A stretch of DNA of 64,000 nucleotides from Oceanococcus sp051252075. GTDB lineage: Bacteria > Pseudomonadota > Gammaproteobacteria > Nevskiales > Oceanococcaceae. Where the stretch lies: positions 248,001 to 312,000 of the forward strand of contig JBPOFU010000001.1 in the NCBI GenBank assembly GCA_051252075.1, in the 5' to 3' direction. Below, in pieces: positions 1 to 8,314 of this stretch. The first letter of the stretch is position 1; each line of letters begins with the position of its first letter. The notes under the pieces were generated by a model. The model searched no databases. It was not told the origin of the DNA and saw nothing but the letters and a program-made list of their open reading frames with translations. The translations under genes were made by a program, and so were the position numbers.

Positions 1-1
1 A

Positions 2-1333
2 ACCACATGGGCGAACTTCTACGGTCCTGCCAATGGTTCCGGTGGTGATGGTGCAGGCAACCCTGACTTCAACCAGCAAGGTGGTTTTGTCTTCCCTTAT
101 GACAACTTCCTATGCGATATCCGTCGTGGTGATGAGCACTTCAGCACTCCAGCTGCTAGCCGTGAAAACTGGTGCCCAGATGGTTCCAATGGCGACCTGT
201 GTGACGGCGTAGTTTTTGGCGCTGTTGATAACGCAATTTTGGCTGACGAAGAAAGCTGTCGTAACCTGGTTACCATGCAAGACACGAGTGAGTTCCTTGA
301 GCCTACGCTGAATGATGCTTACCCGCAGGTTGCCAACGTTTGGGAAGATTCCCTGAACGTCGGTGTTGAAGCGGCTCCTGTGTACACCAACTCCAACTTG
401 GCTGGTAACGCAATTGAAGCTGTTCGTGGTGTAGACGCTCTGAGTCTGACTATCCAGCGTCAACGTGTGTTCAATCAGTTCTCGAACAACACGGCTTTGG
501 GTGCTCGCACTGAAACCATTATTACTTCCCCAACGAAAGCGTTCTACGTGGACCAAGGTGACGGTAACCAGTTCCAGATTCCTAACGAACTGAACGTTCT
601 GGATCTGAGCAACAATGGCCAAGGTCTAGGTGCTCTAGCCGGCGCGTTGCCACGCAACGAAGCCTTTGTTGATAACGTACTGCCTTCCTTCGACGGCGGT
701 TATGCCTTCGTTGATTTTGGTGGCGCACCTTACCTGCCATACGAAAATGCTTTCGGTCCTACTACGGGTACAGATCGCACAACTGCACAAGCTTGTAACG
801 AAGTTGCAATTGGCTTGTATGACCGTGCTGAAAACCCACTGGCTGCAGCGCCTCCTGGCGAACCTCCGTTCTCACCTGCTCCTCCTGTAGAAGCTGATCC
901 ACGTGATCTGTGCTACGAGATGACTATTGTGAACTTCGGTCCTAACACTTTGGGCATGGCTCAAAACCGCTTGGACGTTAGCGATCTGGTTAGCAAGTTG
1001 GCTACCGACACTGGCAACACCTCCGGTTGGTTCTCCCTGGTATTAGGTCCTGATGCTGACACCGATGGCACAGCAATTGGCAACGGCGCATACGATGCTG
1101 CGTTCCTGCCTGCTGATGTACTTCTGCATGCTCAAACTCAGTTTGGTTTCACTGCTGCACCTGAGCAAGTTGGTGTGTCCGGTTTGCCTGTGATCAGCTT
1201 CACTTTGGCTACACTGAACTTCCCAAGTCGCCCAGACTTGAGCTTCGGTACAGCTGCTGAATCCAGCTACAACCGTGTACTTCTGGAATCGTCTGAAGCT
1301 GCTGGTTTGGCAGTTGCTGATGGTGAGTGGTAG
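2..1333 (+). CDS. C-terminal part of a highly expressed, probably secreted protein (5' end outside window)
   Basis: The reading frame is open from base 2 to the TAG at 1331-1333, giving the last 443 residues; the start lies to the left of the window. I do not recognise a family. The product is rich in Gly, Asn, Asp, Ala and aromatic residues, has no membrane segment in the visible part, and carries scattered Cys residues (for example near bases 110, 175, 200, 255, 790 and 910) that would fit disulfides outside the cytoplasm. A Pro/Ala-rich linker follows about base 840. Codon choice is strikingly narrow (GGT, GCT, CGT, AAC, TTC, CTG, GAA), unlike the genes that follow, which is the usual mark of very high expression. 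Inferred role: abundant envelope or surface-layer-like protein. It could also be an outer-membrane or extracellular enzyme; function is unknown. Confidence 0.75.
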   Translation, partial: TTWANFYGPANGSGGDGAGNPDFNQQGGFVFPYDNFLCDIRRGDEHFSTPAASRENWCPDGSNGDLCDGVVFGAVDNAILADEESCRNLVTMQDTSEFLEPTLNDAYPQVANVWEDSLNVGVEAAPVYTNSNLAGNAIEAVRGVDALSLTIQRQRVFNQFSNNTALGARTETIITSPTKAFYVDQGDGNQFQIPNELNVLDLSNNGQGLGALAGALPRNEAFVDNVLPSFDGGYAFVDFGGAPYLPYENAFGPTTGTDRTTAQACNEVAIGLYDRAENPLAAAPPGEPPFSPAPPVEADPRDLCYEMTIVNFGPNTLGMAQNRLDVSDLVSKLATDTGNTSGWFSLVLGPDADTDGTAIGNGAYDAAFLPADVLLHAQTQFGFTAAPEQVGVSGLPVISFTLATLNFPSRPDLSFGTAAESSYNRVLLESSEAAGLAVADGEW

Positions 1334-1356
1334 TAGTTAAGTCTACAATCCAGTGC

Positions 1357-1388
1357 ATTGAGTCCAGCGTGTAAACGCTGGACTCAAT
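1357..1388 (+). other. Perfect 13-bp hairpin just after the surface-protein gene
   Basis: Bases 1357-1369 pair perfectly with 1376-1388 around the 6-base loop TGTAAA. No T-run follows, so it is not a classical terminator by itself. It sits 24 bases after the stop codon and directly before a typical terminator, so it probably protects the 3' end of an abundant mRNA. Confidence 0.6.
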
Positions 1389-1405
1389 AAGCTAGAAAGT
1401 ATAAG

Positions 1406-1431
1406 TGCCGGCTATCAGCCGGCATTTTTTT
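1406..1431 (+). terminator. Rho-independent terminator of the surface-protein gene
   Basis: TGCCGGC (1406-1412) pairs with GCCGGCA (1418-1424) around a 5-base loop and is followed by seven T (1425-1431). It ends transcription from the left-edge gene, so the parvulin gene behind it likely has its own promoter or depends on read-through. Confidence 0.85.
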
Positions 1432-1452
1432 GTTGCCAAGAAAGATATTGTG

Positions 1453-2358
1453 ATGAATAAGATAGGCCTAGTATTTTTTTCTGCGGTATTGTCAGTGAGT
1501 TGGACCACGGCTGCATTGGCGGACAGCCGCACAGCAACGAATAGCCCTACGGAGCAATTGAGCGTTGATGAGATCAATCTCGCATTAAGTTCATTTTCAA
1601 AAGACGATATAAAATTTCTTGCTGGCAGCGATACAACCACATTATTGAAATTCGCTCTGCAACTGCATTCCAACAACGGTTTGTTGCGAGAAGCAGAAGA
1701 ACTCGGCCTGAACGAGGATCCGGTGCTACTAGCGCGTATAGAAACCAGTCGTCAACAGATATTAACCGGCGAGCTGCTCAGCAGAACTGTCAAAAATTTG
1801 AAGAAACCCGCGCTGGAAGAGATAGCGCAGGAACGTTATCTGGCATCCAAAGAAGATTTTCGTGTGTCGGAAAAACGCCAGGTCAGCCATATCATGCGTA
1901 CTGATCTCAGTATGTGCCCTTGTCCGTTTCGACCGGCCGAGCAGGCTATCTTTGAAATCTACGACCGCCTGAATCAAGGGCAACTGTTTTCTGAACTTGC
2001 CAAAGCAGAATCCCATGATGTGGGCTCGCGCCATACCGGTGGAGTATTACCGAACTGGATAGAACGTAAACAAAAGACTGAGCAAAGCCTATTCGACAAG
2101 GCCGTTTTTGAGCTGGAAAAGGTTGGCGATGTGAGTGAGCCCTTTCGAACACAGAAAGGCTGGCATATCGTGAAGTTGGATCAATTGGCACCTTCACATA
2201 TACCCTCTTTTGACAGCATAAAAGAAGATCTAAAGCAGCAGATGTGGACCAATTTGCAACTGACTGCCTTAGAGAGGCAGCGCAGTAAGCATTACCCAGA
2301 TCCCAGCACCATTGATATTGACGCGCTTAAGCGCGCAATTGAAAATGCAGCCAACTAA
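1453..2358 (+). CDS. Periplasmic PpiC/parvulin-type peptidyl-prolyl isomerase
   Basis: 301 residues from the ATG at 1453; an upstream in-frame GTG at 1405 lies inside the terminator and is rejected. Residues 1-23 form a signal peptide (hydrophobic core, ALA before Asp24), so the protein acts in the periplasm. Residues 30-130 form a helical SurA/PrsA-like N-terminal part, and residues about 142-245 a parvulin domain with the family's HIMR opening, the GG(V)LP turn and the GWHIVKLD ending. Parvulins of this group isomerise Xaa-Pro bonds and chaperone exported proteins. Unusual is a CPCPFR insertion (residues 155-160) directly after the first strand. Being next to a highly expressed secreted protein, it may serve its folding; that is inference. 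Confidence 0.8.
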   Translation: MNKIGLVFFSAVLSVSWTTAALADSRTATNSPTEQLSVDEINLALSSFSKDDIKFLAGSDTTTLLKFALQLHSNNGLLREAEELGLNEDPVLLARIETSRQQILTGELLSRTVKNLKKPALEEIAQERYLASKEDFRVSEKRQVSHIMRTDLSMCPCPFRPAEQAIFEIYDRLNQGQLFSELAKAESHDVGSRHTGGVLPNWIERKQKTEQSLFDKAVFELEKVGDVSEPFRTQKGWHIVKLDQLAPSHIPSFDSIKEDLKQQMWTNLQLTALERQRSKHYPDPSTIDIDALKRAIENAAN

Positions 2359-2381
2359 ATTATCGACACACTGACAAATTT

Positions 2382-2831
2382 ATGAAAAACATTCGGATTG
2401 GTTTTTTTCTTTCCATTTTCTGTGCGGCGTTATCCCTCACAGCATCGTGCTCGAACGAAAAATCAAAAGGCTCCGCTAAAGTCGAAGCTCAGAAACTTTC
2501 CGACAGCGAAATGCTAAGCAAACGTGCGGACCAGCGCTGGGCTTCCATCATTGCGGGCGATTATGACGCCGCCTACGAATATGAGTCGCCGGCCTACCGT
2601 GCAGTCAATGACAGCACACATTTCAAGCTACAGTTTGCTGGTCAGGTCATACGCAACAGCGCAAAAACCGTGAAGGTTGAGCTGCAGCCCGAAGACCCAA
2701 GTTCCAGTACCGTGGTTGTTGAAATTGATTTTGCAGTTGTACTGAGTGGGCAACTGATAGAAAGCAACAGCTACAGCCGAGAAACATGGGTAAAACGTGA
2801 CGGTCAGTGGTGGCACGTCAGTAAGCAATAA
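2382..2831 (+). CDS. Putative lipoprotein of unknown function
   Basis: 149 residues. Residues 1-22 look like a lipoprotein signal sequence ending TAS before Cys23 (a tolerated, not ideal, lipobox), followed by a short charged linker. The remainder (about residues 40-149) is a small alpha/beta domain with DAAYEYESPAYR and a C-terminal GQWWHVSKQ strand. This layout resembles NTF2-like or DUF4878-like lipoproteins, but I cannot assign a family. It lies 23 bases after the parvulin and 14 before the methyltransferase, so it is probably co-transcribed with both. Confidence 0.65.
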   Translation: MKNIRIGFFLSIFCAALSLTASCSNEKSKGSAKVEAQKLSDSEMLSKRADQRWASIIAGDYDAAYEYESPAYRAVNDSTHFKLQFAGQVIRNSAKTVKVELQPEDPSSSTVVVEIDFAVVLSGQLIESNSYSRETWVKRDGQWWHVSKQ

Positions 2832-2845
2832 AGGGCATCAACACA

Positions 2846-3541
2846 ATGGCCAATCCCACTATAAATAAATATTACGATAAGTCACTCACCAGCCAGGCCA
2901 TAGAACGCGAGCAGCATCGTGCTTGGGTGGGAGGAATGTGGGAGTCCATAGGCAAGCTGCAATTTGAATTTCTATTGCAACAAGGCTTGCGGCCAAACCA
3001 AAAAGTGCTTGATTTGGGCTGTGGCTGTTTTCGTGCTGGTGTGCACCTGGTTCAGCACTTGGATATCGGCCACTATTTTGGCGTTGATATTTCCCAGGAA
3101 TTATTAGACGCCGGCTACGAACGTGAATTGGTACCCAATGGTTTGGATGCTCGTCTACCGAAAGAAAACCTCGCTTGTAGCGAAGATTTTGAAGTAGACG
3201 CATTTAATGTGAACTTTGATTATGTCATCGCACAATCGGTTTTCACCCATTTGTCGTTTAACCATTTACGCCAATGTTTATCTCGCATCTGGCCTAGCGT
3301 TGCTGTGGGCGGGGTTTTCTACGCCACCGCATTTATTTGCCCTTCCGATCAGCCGCTTACAGAACCCCTCAAACATCAGCCCGGGGGAATAGTGACCTAT
3401 CCGGTGCAAGATCCCTTTCACTACGCGGAATCCGACTTCGAATACGCGGCGCGGGGATTGCCATGGCGGGTTGAGCTTATTGGCGCGTGGGACCACCCTA
3501 GAAATCAATCCATGATTGCGTTTCACCGCATTGCGGAGTGA
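2846..3541 (+). CDS. Class I SAM-dependent methyltransferase
   Basis: 231 residues. Motif I, VLDLGCGCFRAG (about residues 52-63), is the SAM-binding glycine loop, followed by the acidic end of strand 2 in YFGVDIS and motif post-II FDYVIAQSVFTHL. The substrate is unknown; the context (sulfotransferases and glycosyltransferases) suggests sugar O-methylation. The start of the protein (NKYYDKSLT) and motif I resemble the C-terminal module of the gene at 4257, so the two methyltransferases look like paralogues. The stop overlaps the GTG start of the next gene. Confidence 0.8.
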   Translation: MANPTINKYYDKSLTSQAIEREQHRAWVGGMWESIGKLQFEFLLQQGLRPNQKVLDLGCGCFRAGVHLVQHLDIGHYFGVDISQELLDAGYERELVPNGLDARLPKENLACSEDFEVDAFNVNFDYVIAQSVFTHLSFNHLRQCLSRIWPSVAVGGVFYATAFICPSDQPLTEPLKHQPGGIVTYPVQDPFHYAESDFEYAARGLPWRVELIGAWDHPRNQSMIAFHRIAE

Positions 3542-4260
3542 CAGTGAGCGCGCAGCAAGCTAGCAGCCGAGTTGGCGCGCCAGTTGCCATATTGGGTATG
3601 CACCGTAGTGGTACAAGTTGTTTCGCCGGTTGCCTGGAAGAGGCCGGATTATTTCTAGGCGAGGTGAATACCAAAGCCCCCGCCAATGCGCGAGGCAATC
3701 GGGAAAATCGGCAGATTATGGACCTGCACGATGAGGTACTCGCCCATCACTCCTGCAGTTGGGATGCTCCACCAGACAAAGTCTTGGTGTGGACTGTGCA
3801 ACAAAAAATACGCTTGCAGGAACTCATTGCAAGCTATCCAGCGCAGCAATGCTGGGGTTTTAAAGACCCACGCAGCGTGCTGTTACTGGATCAGTGGATC
3901 GCATTGATACCGAATCTTAGACTGGTTGGCAGCTTACGCCATCCGGCCAATGTGGCCGCATCATTGCGTCGCAGAAACAAATTTTCTTGGCAGCAGGGTT
4001 ACGCCCTGTGGTTGGCCTATAACCAACATCTTTATGCCTGCTTGCAGAAAAGACCTTTTACACTGATTAATTTTGATCAGGAACCCGCAGGTTATCGTGA
4101 TGCAGTGGGCCAGATTGTGGCGGATTTAGAACTGCAGATCCCCACTGCAGGTTTAAAGTTTTTTAGCCAAAAACTGCGTAATGAATTGCCGGACTCGTAT
4201 CCTGAATTGCCGGATGAGGTCGCAAGTCTTTATCAAAATCTACTGCTTTATTCGCTATGA
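3538..4260 (+). CDS. Sulfotransferase-family protein
   Basis: 240 residues starting at GTG 3538, which overlaps the preceding stop (GTGA). Residues 17-27 (ILGMHRSGTS) form the 5'-phosphosulfate-binding loop of PAPS-dependent sulfotransferases, and GSLRHPANVAASL near residue 130 matches the 3'-phosphate-binding segment (Arg and Ser). The same GMHRSGTS loop opens the giant protein at 10267-16104. Likely role: cytoplasmic sulfation of a surface glycan precursor, with PAPS as donor. The stop overlaps the ATG of the next gene by 4 bases, so translation is probably coupled. The acceptor cannot be told from the sequence. Confidence 0.78.
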   Translation: MTVSAQQASSRVGAPVAILGMHRSGTSCFAGCLEEAGLFLGEVNTKAPANARGNRENRQIMDLHDEVLAHHSCSWDAPPDKVLVWTVQQKIRLQELIASYPAQQCWGFKDPRSVLLLDQWIALIPNLRLVGSLRHPANVAASLRRRNKFSWQQGYALWLAYNQHLYACLQKRPFTLINFDQEPAGYRDAVGQIVADLELQIPTAGLKFFSQKLRNELPDSYPELPDEVASLYQNLLLYSL

Positions 4261-6017
4261 ATGAGCAAGCACAGGAATCTGACACGCGCATGAGCATGCC
4301 AAGACTCAGTATCGTTGCTGTTTTCTACAATATGAGCCGAGAAGCACCTCGGACTTTGCATTCTTTGTCTCGGCAGTATCAGCAGGATGCCGAGGATATT
4401 GACTACGAAATTATTGCTGTTGATAACGGCTCTTCGCATCCGCTAGAACAGGACGACTTAAGCCTGCACGGGGATAACTTCCGGCTCATCACTGTCACCG
4501 ATGCACCGCCTTCACCCGCGCATGCGATCAATCTCGGCGTGGCGGCGGCCCAGGGCGAATATATCGGCGTGCTTATAGATGGTGCACGCATCGCATCGCC
4601 GGGCATGGTTCGAGCGGCATTTGATGCGCTGACGGCCTTTAGCAAACCGTTTGTCAGTACCGTCGGCTTCCATCTGGGGCCCGACATGCAGACACGCTCC
4701 CCCGCCGCTGGTTACAACCAGCGTGTGGAAGATGAATTGCTGCAAGACATAGATTGGAAAAACAACGGTTATCGTATGTTCGAGCGCAGTGCGCTTGCGG
4801 GCTCGAGTCGAAATGGCTGGCTGGGTTCCTTGGCCGAAAGCAACTTGTTCTTTCTCGCGCGCAGTATGTTTGACGAACTTGGTGGATACGACGAGCGTTT
4901 TGATTTGCCTGGTGGCGGCTTCGTCAACTTGGATTTTTACAAACAAGCGTGTGAATGTCAGGACAGCCAGCTAGTTACTTTATTGGGCGAGGCAACCTTC
5001 CACCAAATTCATGGTGGCATCATGACCAATCGTCCCGAGGAGAAACTGGCAGCTGAGTTACAACGTTATCGCCAGCAATATCGTGAAATCCGTGATCAAG
5101 AATTTAAGCCCTCGGCACGCAAACCTTTGTTGTTTGGATATGCGCGGCCGGAAATTCATGCCTTGTTGACGGGGGTGAACAAATCAAAGCCAGATGCGGT
5201 ACGCAAATACTCTGAACTGGATATCGAAAATGCACGCAATAAAGCACGTGGCCAAGGGGTTATACAGCGGGCGGCTGACGCTCCGGACAGCCAAGATCAT
5301 AGGTCCTTTGTTGGGCCCGACGACTATTACGATAAAGTGGCGGCCTTACAATTTAATGTGCTCACTATGCTGGGTATGCGTGAGTCCAGTTCGCTACTGG
5401 ATATCGGCTGCGGGGCTTTACGTGGCGGCAGACTGTTCCTGCCGTATCTTGCGAAGGGGCATTATTATGGCTTGGAGCCCAATCCCTGGTTGATTGAGAG
5501 TGCCGTGGAGCAGGAAGTTGGTCGCGATCAAATAGTCCTAAAAGCGCCTTGCTTCAAACACAATGACGACTTCAATTTGTCTGTATTTGACCGTCGTTTC
5601 GACTACATGATGGCCCATTCTATTTTTAGCCATACTGGCTTAACTCAGTTCGATGCATGCCTTGCTAGTGTTTCGCAGGCCTTAGAGCAAGATGGCGTGT
5701 TAGTGGCGACCTTCGTGGAAGCCCATAAGGATCGCTACAAGGACGAATGGGAATACCCCGGTTTTAATCATTTTTGCTGGCCGACTATGCAAACGTTGTT
5801 CGCTAAGCACGGCTTACATGGGGCAAAGCTGGATTGGCCGCATCCTTTGCAAACATGGTTTGTTGTCACGAAGAACGAAGATCGCTTGCAACAGGTTGCT
5901 GTTGATGGCATTGATCTACTGCCTGACGAACTCGTGCTTACCGGGCACAGATTTGTCGAACGCGGCGCTGGGCGTTTCTTAACCTTTTACAGGCACTGGA
6001 AAACGCGACACGACTGA
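4257..6017 (+). CDS. Glycosyltransferase family 2 fused to a SAM methyltransferase
   Basis: 586 residues. Residues about 14-260 are a GT-A/GT2 domain: LSIVAVFYNMSREAPRTL, EIIAVDNGS for nucleotide binding, then VLIDGARIASPGM at the position of the usual DxD (here the acidic motif is reduced to IDG). GGYDERFDLPGGGFVNLDF matches the acceptor-side segment. Residues about 355-586 are a class I methyltransferase with LLDIGCGALRGG as motif I. The two halves likely add and methylate a sugar in one polypeptide. The methyltransferase half resembles the gene at 2846. The product ends 23 bases before the converging sulfotransferase gene. Confidence 0.8.
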   Translation: MNEQAQESDTRMSMPRLSIVAVFYNMSREAPRTLHSLSRQYQQDAEDIDYEIIAVDNGSSHPLEQDDLSLHGDNFRLITVTDAPPSPAHAINLGVAAAQGEYIGVLIDGARIASPGMVRAAFDALTAFSKPFVSTVGFHLGPDMQTRSPAAGYNQRVEDELLQDIDWKNNGYRMFERSALAGSSRNGWLGSLAESNLFFLARSMFDELGGYDERFDLPGGGFVNLDFYKQACECQDSQLVTLLGEATFHQIHGGIMTNRPEEKLAAELQRYRQQYREIRDQEFKPSARKPLLFGYARPEIHALLTGVNKSKPDAVRKYSELDIENARNKARGQGVIQRAADAPDSQDHRSFVGPDDYYDKVAALQFNVLTMLGMRESSSLLDIGCGALRGGRLFLPYLAKGHYYGLEPNPWLIESAVEQEVGRDQIVLKAPCFKHNDDFNLSVFDRRFDYMMAHSIFSHTGLTQFDACLASVSQALEQDGVLVATFVEAHKDRYKDEWEYPGFNHFCWPTMQTLFAKHGLHGAKLDWPHPLQTWFVVTKNEDRLQQVAVDGIDLLPDELVLTGHRFVERGAGRFLTFYRHWKTRHD

Positions 6018-6040
6018 GTACGCTGCTTGAATGCTACGAT

Positions 6041-7129
6041 CTAAAGCGATTTAGCTTCTCGGCGTTCTGCCACAGTTCTTAATCGGTGGAATTGTCGACG
6101 GCTGAGCTGACCTTGCTGAATTAGGCTAAAGAAATAGTCGCAAATGCGTGCAGCCATCGTGCTGTTCACTAGGGGCAAAACGCGGGTGACTCCGCGCAAC
6201 AGTTCATCGGTCCAAGCAAACTCAGATGCGGCACATGATAACGCTTGGCCGGATTTCGTGAACTGTAAATCAAATTGTTTTTCCAACTGCAGCTGTTGCT
6301 CGAGCAATTGCTCATAAATTGGTTCGAGCTCACAGCGTAGTAACTGAAAATTTTCTCCTTTAATGCGAGAAAAAGGTACGTGGTCCCCGCTGTCTCTACC
6401 AAAATTCAGAGTCTGGTCGATCAGCATGGGAGCAGTTTCATTGATAGCGCCCAGTAGCCGAATGGCTCCCATACTTAAGCTTGAATTTACGATGCGCTCT
6501 TCTTGCAGGATGTGAGTTGGGAGCCCTCCTACTCGGCAGAAAAAGGCAACAGGTCCGCCTTGGTCGATAACCTCGTCAAAAGAATAGAACTCGGTTTGTG
6601 GAAATGCGGTGCGTATTTTTAAAGCCTTACTCAGACTGGTATCCGCGCGTGCTGAAAAAATATTCAACGATTGTGCGAGTGATTGCCCGCCCTTGACTCG
6701 TTGCTGAACACTGCTGGTACAGCCTGAAATCGGGGAACGTAAAAACGCAACACTGTGAATAGAATAGCCGTGACTGGAGATGTCCGTATGAAATTGTCGC
6801 AGTTGCGCGACATTTAAGTTGGATAAATCTTCGCCGGACAGAATGAGATTCTGATCGTGTTGCAAGTAGTTTTGGAACTGGTTTTGAAAATGAGTTACAA
6901 CTTGCTCTGGCACCCAGCGCCGCTTTGCATACATATGGTATTTGCTCGCATCCGTACAATAAAGGCCGGATAGGGCAACAGAATGATTGTATTGGGCTTG
7001 CCCAAAAATCTCAAAATCGGGGTAAAGCCACCCTTCTTCGGCTAAGCCTGTTGCCGAATGGCCTAAAGTTTTCTGAATAGACGAAGAGCCCGTTTTGTGA
7101 AGCCCGAAATGGATTAGGGCTGTTTTCAT
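6041..7129 (-). CDS. Sulfotransferase-like protein
   Basis: 362 residues, start ATG at 7127-7129. The N-terminus IHFGLHKTGSSSIQ (residues 6-19) is a PAPS-binding loop of the type seen in bacterial polysaccharide sulfotransferases. VAFLRSPISG (near residue 128) followed by QQRVKGG resembles the 3'-phosphate-binding region. The rest is helical and not recognisable. It is the most downstream gene of the minus-strand run 16104 to 6041 and lies 36 bases after the GSCFA gene, so both are probably on one transcript. Substrate unknown; a glycan made by the locus is the likely acceptor. Confidence 0.7.
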   Translation of the reverse strand: MKTALIHFGLHKTGSSSIQKTLGHSATGLAEEGWLYPDFEIFGQAQYNHSVALSGLYCTDASKYHMYAKRRWVPEQVVTHFQNQFQNYLQHDQNLILSGEDLSNLNVAQLRQFHTDISSHGYSIHSVAFLRSPISGCTSSVQQRVKGGQSLAQSLNIFSARADTSLSKALKIRTAFPQTEFYSFDEVIDQGGPVAFFCRVGGLPTHILQEERIVNSSLSMGAIRLLGAINETAPMLIDQTLNFGRDSGDHVPFSRIKGENFQLLRCELEPIYEQLLEQQLQLEKQFDLQFTKSGQALSCAASEFAWTDELLRGVTRVLPLVNSTMAARICDYFFSLIQQGQLSRRQFHRLRTVAERREAKSL

Positions 7130-7165
7130 ATGACAAAACCTTTTTACAAATTGCCGAATTAGGGA

Positions 7166-8176
7166 TTATGTCTGGGTGGAGGCAGCCGCTTTGTCTACGC
7201 AATTCCGAATAAAGTGCGCCATGATGAGTTCCACAAACGACTCCTGAATATGAACCCTATCTTCTTTGAATACTCGTGTTGGATCGGACATGACCGCCAT
7301 TTCATAAGACGGGAAGTATTGGATGTCTGAATGATTGCCTATCCATGTTTCGGCGCAGGATCGAAGCATGGACTTGGACAGCATATTAGCGACTGCGACA
7401 TCACGATGCGAAAAGGTGGCGGTCAGAGGAACAGGAGAAACAGAAATGATAATTTTAACGTCTGGGTTGTGCCGTTTAAGTAGGCGATAAATCTCTTCGA
7501 GATTTTCCATATTCTCGTCATGAGACATTACCCTAAACTCAAACCGGTCTCCGTCTAATAATTTTCGCCCTTGATTATCGTTGCGGCCGTATACGGGGCC
7601 AACGTTCAGCATTTGATTTGTGTGCTTATCAAACCACCCTTCAATAAGCCCGAGAGTAATTGTGACGACATCCACGTTAAATGCGTGAGCAAAGTAGCGA
7701 GTTAATTCTTGCCGCATTCTGAGCGCATCTTCCAACGGCATTGGAGCTAATACTGGATGCGCATGTGGGTCTATAAATCTTTCTGGTTTTGTTTCTACTA
7801 AATTATCGGGCTCGAATTTACATTCTCCCGCGGCCCACCGAAGCTCATTGAGGATAGCTGCTGTATTGTAGCGGTTGACGAATCCTGCTTTGATATTTTC
7901 ATCTAAATATGGCCGCAATTTCAGCGATTTTGCGTTCATGCCTGCGCGGTCGGCTGCGCGCTCCAGTCCTCGAGCGAAGCAAGACCCAATGGTGAATAGG
8001 CTGGCATTGCTAGGAATTCGCGTGTGAAATTGTACGGACGGTCGAAACACGTCGCCGACACGCGCTGACATCAGTTTCTTATTCCCTACTTTATCCTCGC
8101 TCGCAGTCCACCTCGCATACCTGTTGTTGTGAAAATTGCTTGTGGCATCGGCGTACGAATATCGAAACACACTCAT
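7166..8176 (-). CDS. GSCFA-domain protein
   Basis: 336 residues. Near residue 60 the motif FTIGSCFARGL carries the family signature Gly-Ser-Cys-Phe-Ala; the SGNH/GDSL-like fold uses the Ser of such a motif as nucleophile. Further conserved blocks are ITLGLIEGWFD, IIISVSPVPLTATF and the late EDRVHIQE, which fits a catalytic Asp/His end. GSCFA proteins occur in surface-polysaccharide loci, and acyl transfer or esterase activity on glycans is a plausible role, but the biochemical function is not established to my knowledge. There is a 130-base gap with a terminator-like hairpin between it and the upstream pyruvyltransferase gene. Confidence 0.75.
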   Translation of the reverse strand: MSVFRYSYADATSNFHNNRYARWTASEDKVGNKKLMSARVGDVFRPSVQFHTRIPSNASLFTIGSCFARGLERAADRAGMNAKSLKLRPYLDENIKAGFVNRYNTAAILNELRWAAGECKFEPDNLVETKPERFIDPHAHPVLAPMPLEDALRMRQELTRYFAHAFNVDVVTITLGLIEGWFDKHTNQMLNVGPVYGRNDNQGRKLLDGDRFEFRVMSHDENMENLEEIYRLLKRHNPDVKIIISVSPVPLTATFSHRDVAVANMLSKSMLRSCAETWIGNHSDIQYFPSYEMAVMSDPTRVFKEDRVHIQESFVELIMAHFIRNCVDKAAASTQT

Positions 8177-8280
8177 TAGTGGCGCCTTTTCGTGTTGAGT
8201 GCAGGAGTCATAGGCATTAAACGCAACATTACTTGATGTGGGAAGCTGCAGTTTAGACTCAGACTACAACTTTAGGGCGC

Positions 8281-8314
8281 CAAAATGGCCGCACCTGTTC
8301 GGCCGGTCATTTTG
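8281..8314 (-). terminator. Terminator-like hairpin after the pyruvyltransferase gene
   Basis: GGCCG (8287-8291) pairs with CGGCC (8300-8304), and the outer arms CAAAAT (8281-8286) and ATTTTG (8309-8314) pair after a 4-base bulge. Read on the minus strand, the stem ends in a short T-run. It overlaps the stop codon region of the gene ending at 8307. Confidence 0.45.

Noticed and set aside
110..622. Long open frame antisense to the left-edge gene
   Set aside because: It follows from the strongly biased codons of the sense gene; there is no family similarity or ribosome site.
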